From contig NZ_CP107853.1 in the NCBI RefSeq assembly GCF_036013525.1, positions 10,106,001 to 10,170,000 on the forward strand: 64,000 nt of DNA, read 5' to 3'. Under the pieces are notes generated by a model. The model was given only the letters and a program-made list of their open reading frames with translations, was not told where the DNA came from and did not search any database. The position numbers and the translations under genes were made by a program. This DNA is from Nonomuraea sp. NBC_00507. Its GTDB lineage: Bacteria > Actinomycetota > Actinomycetes > Streptosporangiales > Streptosporangiaceae. Positions 61,767-64,000 of this stretch are shown here, piece by piece; the stretch's first letter is position 1, and the number at the start of each line of letters is the position of its first letter.

Positions 61767-62780
61767 GTGAGCAACGTGGAAGCCGAGCCTGTCGAAATGC
61801 GGTGCGGAGAGCCGGTGGACGACGGGCGCCTGGCTGAGGAGCCGTCGGTTGACGTGCTCTCTGCGCGGGACGTGCCTCTGGGCGGGCCGCGGGCGATGTC
61901 CGTACGGCGGACGCTGCCACAGCGGGGCCGGACGTTGATCGGAGCCTGGTGCTTCGCCGATCACTACGGCCCCGACGACGTGGCCCGGACGGGCGGCATG
62001 GAGGTCCCGCCGCATCCGCACACCGGCCTGCAGACGGTGAGCTGGCTCTTCAGCGGGGAGGTCGAACACCGCGACAGCCTCGGCAGTCACGCCTTCATCC
62101 GTCCCGGTGAGATGAACCTCATGACCGGCGGGTACGGCATCGCCCACTCGGAGGTCTCCACTCCGCGCACCACCGTCCTCCACGGCGTCCAGTTGTGGGT
62201 GGCGCTCCCCGAAGAGCACCGCAACGCCGGACGGGACTTCCAGCACCACGTACCCGAACCCGTGCGGATCGACGGGGCCGAGATCAGGGTGTTCCTGGGC
62301 TCGCTCGCCGGAGACGTCTCCCCCGTGCGGACCTTCACCCCGCTGCTCGGCGCCGAGATCACCCTCGAACCGCATGCGGCGATCACCCTCGCCGTGGACA
62401 CGGCGTTCGAGCACGGCCTTCTCGTGGACAGCGGGCACGTCCGCGTCGCCGGCGCCCTGCTGCGCCCGGCGGAGCTCGGCTACGTCCGCCCCGGCATCGA
62501 CGCCCTGGAGCTGACGAACGCGTCAGACGGCCCGGCCCGGGCGATCCTGCTCGGCGGCACTCCGTTCAAGGAAGAGATCGTCATGTGGTGGAACTTCATC
62601 GGCCGCACGCATGAGGACATCGTCCGGGCGCGCGAGGACTGGGAGGCCTCCTCCGACCGTTTCGGCGTCGTTGACGGATATCCGGGGAACCGCCTTCACG
62701 CGCCCGTCCTGCCCAACGCCACCATCAAGCCGCGCGGAAATCCACCGCATGGCCAGCTCCGCCCGAAAGGCACCTCATGA
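61767..62780 (+). CDS. Pirin-family protein (quercetinase-like cupin)
   Basis: 337 residues from GTG 61767 with GGGAGGTGA upstream. The N-terminal cupin holds PPHPHTGLQTVSWLFSGEVEHRDSLG, whose two His and a later His (TGGYGIAHSEVS) would bind metal. The C-terminal pirin cupin continues to FGVVDGYPG and LPNATIKPRG. Bacterial pirins act as quercetin dioxygenases or redox sensors. Its stop overlaps an ATG that opens a 31-codon fragment (ATGA). Confidence 0.9.
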   Translation: MSNVEAEPVEMRCGEPVDDGRLAEEPSVDVLSARDVPLGGPRAMSVRRTLPQRGRTLIGAWCFADHYGPDDVARTGGMEVPPHPHTGLQTVSWLFSGEVEHRDSLGSHAFIRPGEMNLMTGGYGIAHSEVSTPRTTVLHGVQLWVALPEEHRNAGRDFQHHVPEPVRIDGAEIRVFLGSLAGDVSPVRTFTPLLGAEITLEPHAAITLAVDTAFEHGLLVDSGHVRVAGALLRPAELGYVRPGIDALELTNASDGPARAILLGGTPFKEEIVMWWNFIGRTHEDIVRAREDWEASSDRFGVVDGYPGNRLHAPVLPNATIKPRGNPPHGQLRPKGTS

Positions 62781-62872
62781 GCCAGACGTCTGCCGCTCCG
62801 ATCGTCGACGACGCCTTCGCCGGCCAGGACCTGGCCACGCGGTTGGCTTCGCCGACATCACCGATCCCGTGA
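62777..62872 (+). pseudogene. 31-codon stub translationally coupled to pirin gene
   Basis: The ATG overlaps the pirin stop. It encodes MSQTSAAPIVDDAFAGQDLA and 11 more residues, then a stop at 62870. It looks like the first codons of a normal coupled gene whose remainder is gone. The next bases belong to the convergent ChbG gene. No family recognised. Confidence 0.4.
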
Positions 62873-63709
62873 CCGCCGACGTCCCCACCAGCCTCCGACG
62901 ACCTCGACGCTCTCCTTCTCGAGGGCCTTGTGCCACACCGGATCCCGCAGCAGCCGCGCCTCCCAGGTCCGCACGATGCCGTCCGGTCCTGTGACCGCGT
63001 CCTCGCGGGACGGGTGCAGGAACAACTCGCTCGTGCCCTCGGGGAGGGCCGCGAGCCGGCGGAGGTAGTCGTCCCGCAGTCGCTCGTAGGATCCGAGCTC
63101 GGGTGCGCTGCGCCGGTTGGTCGCGATCGTCTGCGGGATGGCCACGCCGAGTGCGTCGGCCAGGGCGACGGCGCGCTCGTGCGCTGCCGCGAGCGCCGGC
63201 GGGAGCGGCCCGCCGAAGTACGGCTCCGGGTCGCGGGGCAGCCGGAAAGCAAGGCCGTGGTGCGCACACCACTCAAGCGCCTCGGCGAGCCACGATCTGC
63301 CGTGCAGGCCGTAGAGGGTGCCGGCGTGGGAGTCGGCCGCCTCGGGCAGGGGACCCCGGTCGCGCATCCAGTGCAGCTGTGCGTCCGCCTCCCGGATGAC
63401 ATCCTGGGCCTCGCCGCGGGCTCCGAGAACCAGCGGATCGTCACTGAGCGTCCCGTCCGGATCGACGAGGCTCGCCGCGCCGTTGAGGGGCCGCCAGCGC
63501 GGGAGGCCGCGCTCGCTCGTGAGGGTCACGTGCAGCCGCGGCACGACGCCGAGCTCCCGGACCTGCTTCGCGGCTCGCTCCGCGGCCGGCGAGACGCAGA
63601 TGAGGGTCGTCGCGGTGACATGTCCCTCGGCGAGCAGAGCGGCGATGACCTCGGTCGTCCCGGGTTCCCGGCCGAGATCGTCGGCGGTGATCACGACGCG
63701 GCGGGTCAT
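62858..63709 (-). CDS. ChbG/HpnK (YdjC)-family carbohydrate deacetylase
   Basis: 283 residues. The metal-binding start is VVITADDLGREPG with tandem Asp at 10-11, with LHVTLTSERGLPRW and ADSHAGTLYGLHG giving His ligands. The family removes N-acetyl groups from sugars such as chitobiose. The start overlaps the symporter stop (ATGA). The last ten residues (WWGRRRSRDR) look like read-through past the normal end and overlap the pirin-linked stub, supporting a deletion junction here. Confidence 0.85.
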   Translation of the reverse strand: MTRRVVITADDLGREPGTTEVIAALLAEGHVTATTLICVSPAAERAAKQVRELGVVPRLHVTLTSERGLPRWRPLNGAASLVDPDGTLSDDPLVLGARGEAQDVIREADAQLHWMRDRGPLPEAADSHAGTLYGLHGRSWLAEALEWCAHHGLAFRLPRDPEPYFGGPLPPALAAAHERAVALADALGVAIPQTIATNRRSAPELGSYERLRDDYLRRLAALPEGTSELFLHPSREDAVTGPDGIVRTWEARLLRDPVWHKALEKESVEVVGGWWGRRRSRDR

Positions 63710-64000
63710 CGGGGGCGCTCCACGGCGGACTCGTCCACGGGACCGGGGGGCGGCGGTTCGACCGGCTCAGCCGCCTCAGGCGGTGTCTCGATCGGGACCG
63801 AGATGAGGCGCGCCGCGACCGCGCCGATCGTCGTCAGCACGAACGGGTACACGCATAAGTACACCCGGAACGCGAGCCCGGGGTCGGCGCCGGGATCGTC
63901 GCCCGAGTTGTAGCCGAAGAACACGCCCAGCGAGGTGAGCGCGAGTCCGGTCACGATCCCGTTGAGCCGGCCGAAGAAGCCGAACGCGGACAGGAAGAGC
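63706..64000 (-). CDS. GPH-type sugar:cation symporter, C-terminal end
   Basis: Partial; it runs off the right edge. The visible 97 residues read LFLSAFGFFGRLNGIVTGLALTSLGVFFGYNSGDDPG, then AFRVYLCVYPFVLTTIGAVAARL and an acidic, Pro-rich tail. This matches the last two membrane segments of MelB/GPH-family glycoside symporters. It is coupled to the deacetylase gene, so the pair may import and deacetylate an N-acetyl sugar. Confidence 0.7.
   Translation of the reverse strand, partial: LFLSAFGFFGRLNGIVTGLALTSLGVFFGYNSGDDPGADPGLAFRVYLCVYPFVLTTIGAVAARLISVPIETPPEAAEPVEPPPPGPVDESAVERPR

Overview
This window comes from a high-GC Gram-positive actinomycete. The evidence is very strong GC bias in third codon positions, GTG and TTG starts behind strong Shine-Dalgarno sites, Tat signals, DUF5685-type and MmyB-type proteins, and F420/LLM-type oxidoreductases. 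The gene content is most like Streptosporangiales (Nonomuraea or Streptosporangium relatives), but that placement is inference. I saw no rRNA, tRNA, CRISPR array, transposase or phage gene. The region looks like chromosomal accessory DNA devoted to plant or microbial glycan use, mixed with many recently broken genes.

Layout. (1) 1-8.6 kb: the end of a membrane protein gene, then a minus-strand, mostly overlapping operon: LacI regulator, truncated DppB-type permease, FAD oxidoreductase, DapA-like aldolase, GH13 alpha-glucosidase, sulfatase. A truncated pectate-lyase-like gene is divergent from the LacI gene. (2) 8.7-14.5 kb: DUF5685 protein with a cysteine-rich tail, small membrane protein, ankyrin-repeat protein, broken VOC protein, secreted CE1-like esterase, LLM oxidoreductase. 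(3) 14.6-23.3 kb: alpha-galactoside locus with LacI, CUT1 ABC transporter (lipoprotein and two permeases), GH36 alpha-galactosidase, and a divergent second clan-D glycosidase. (4) 23.3-32 kb: a frameshifted hypothetical gene, then a CUT1 operon carrying a GH2 enzyme and a secreted BNR/ricin-lectin protein. It is controlled by a divergent LacI with two matching operators. (5) 32-40.4 kb: phosphotransferase, PL8 polysaccharide lyase, P450 pseudogene, secreted LppX/LolA-like protein, frameshifted HAF-repeat protein, anti-sigma remnants, trypsin-like protease. (6) 40.5-54.3 kb: rhamnoside locus. It holds a CUT1 transporter, a cytoplasmic GH78, an alpha/beta hydrolase, an ADH with divergent XRE regulator, a LacI and a secreted multi-domain GH78. 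(7) 54.4-64 kb: XRE regulator divergent from two aldo-keto reductases and an exported flavodoxin, Rieske oxygenase, HhH-GPD glycosylase, NmrA/DoxX pair behind a very large palindrome, pirin, ChbG deacetylase and the end of a GPH symporter gene.

How it works together. Three CUT1 sugar importers (substrate lipoprotein plus two permeases) each come with their own glycosidases and LacI regulator. None encodes its ATPase, so all probably share a distant MsiK-type ATPase. Secreted enzymes (GH78, BNR/ricin protein, PL8 lyase, CE1 esterase) would release oligosaccharides. The importers take these up, and the cytoplasmic GH36, GH2, GH78 and GH13 enzymes finish the job.

The most unusual signal is at 46.96-47.05 kb and 50.71-50.81 kb. 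These two promoters share the same layout: upstream box, -35, 17-bp spacer with identical -10, operator, and ribosome site, at nearly identical spacing. One drives the rhamnoside transporter operon. The other drives a 25-codon ORF ahead of the secreted GH78 gene. Gene decay is the other theme, with at least nine truncated or frameshifted genes or remnants.
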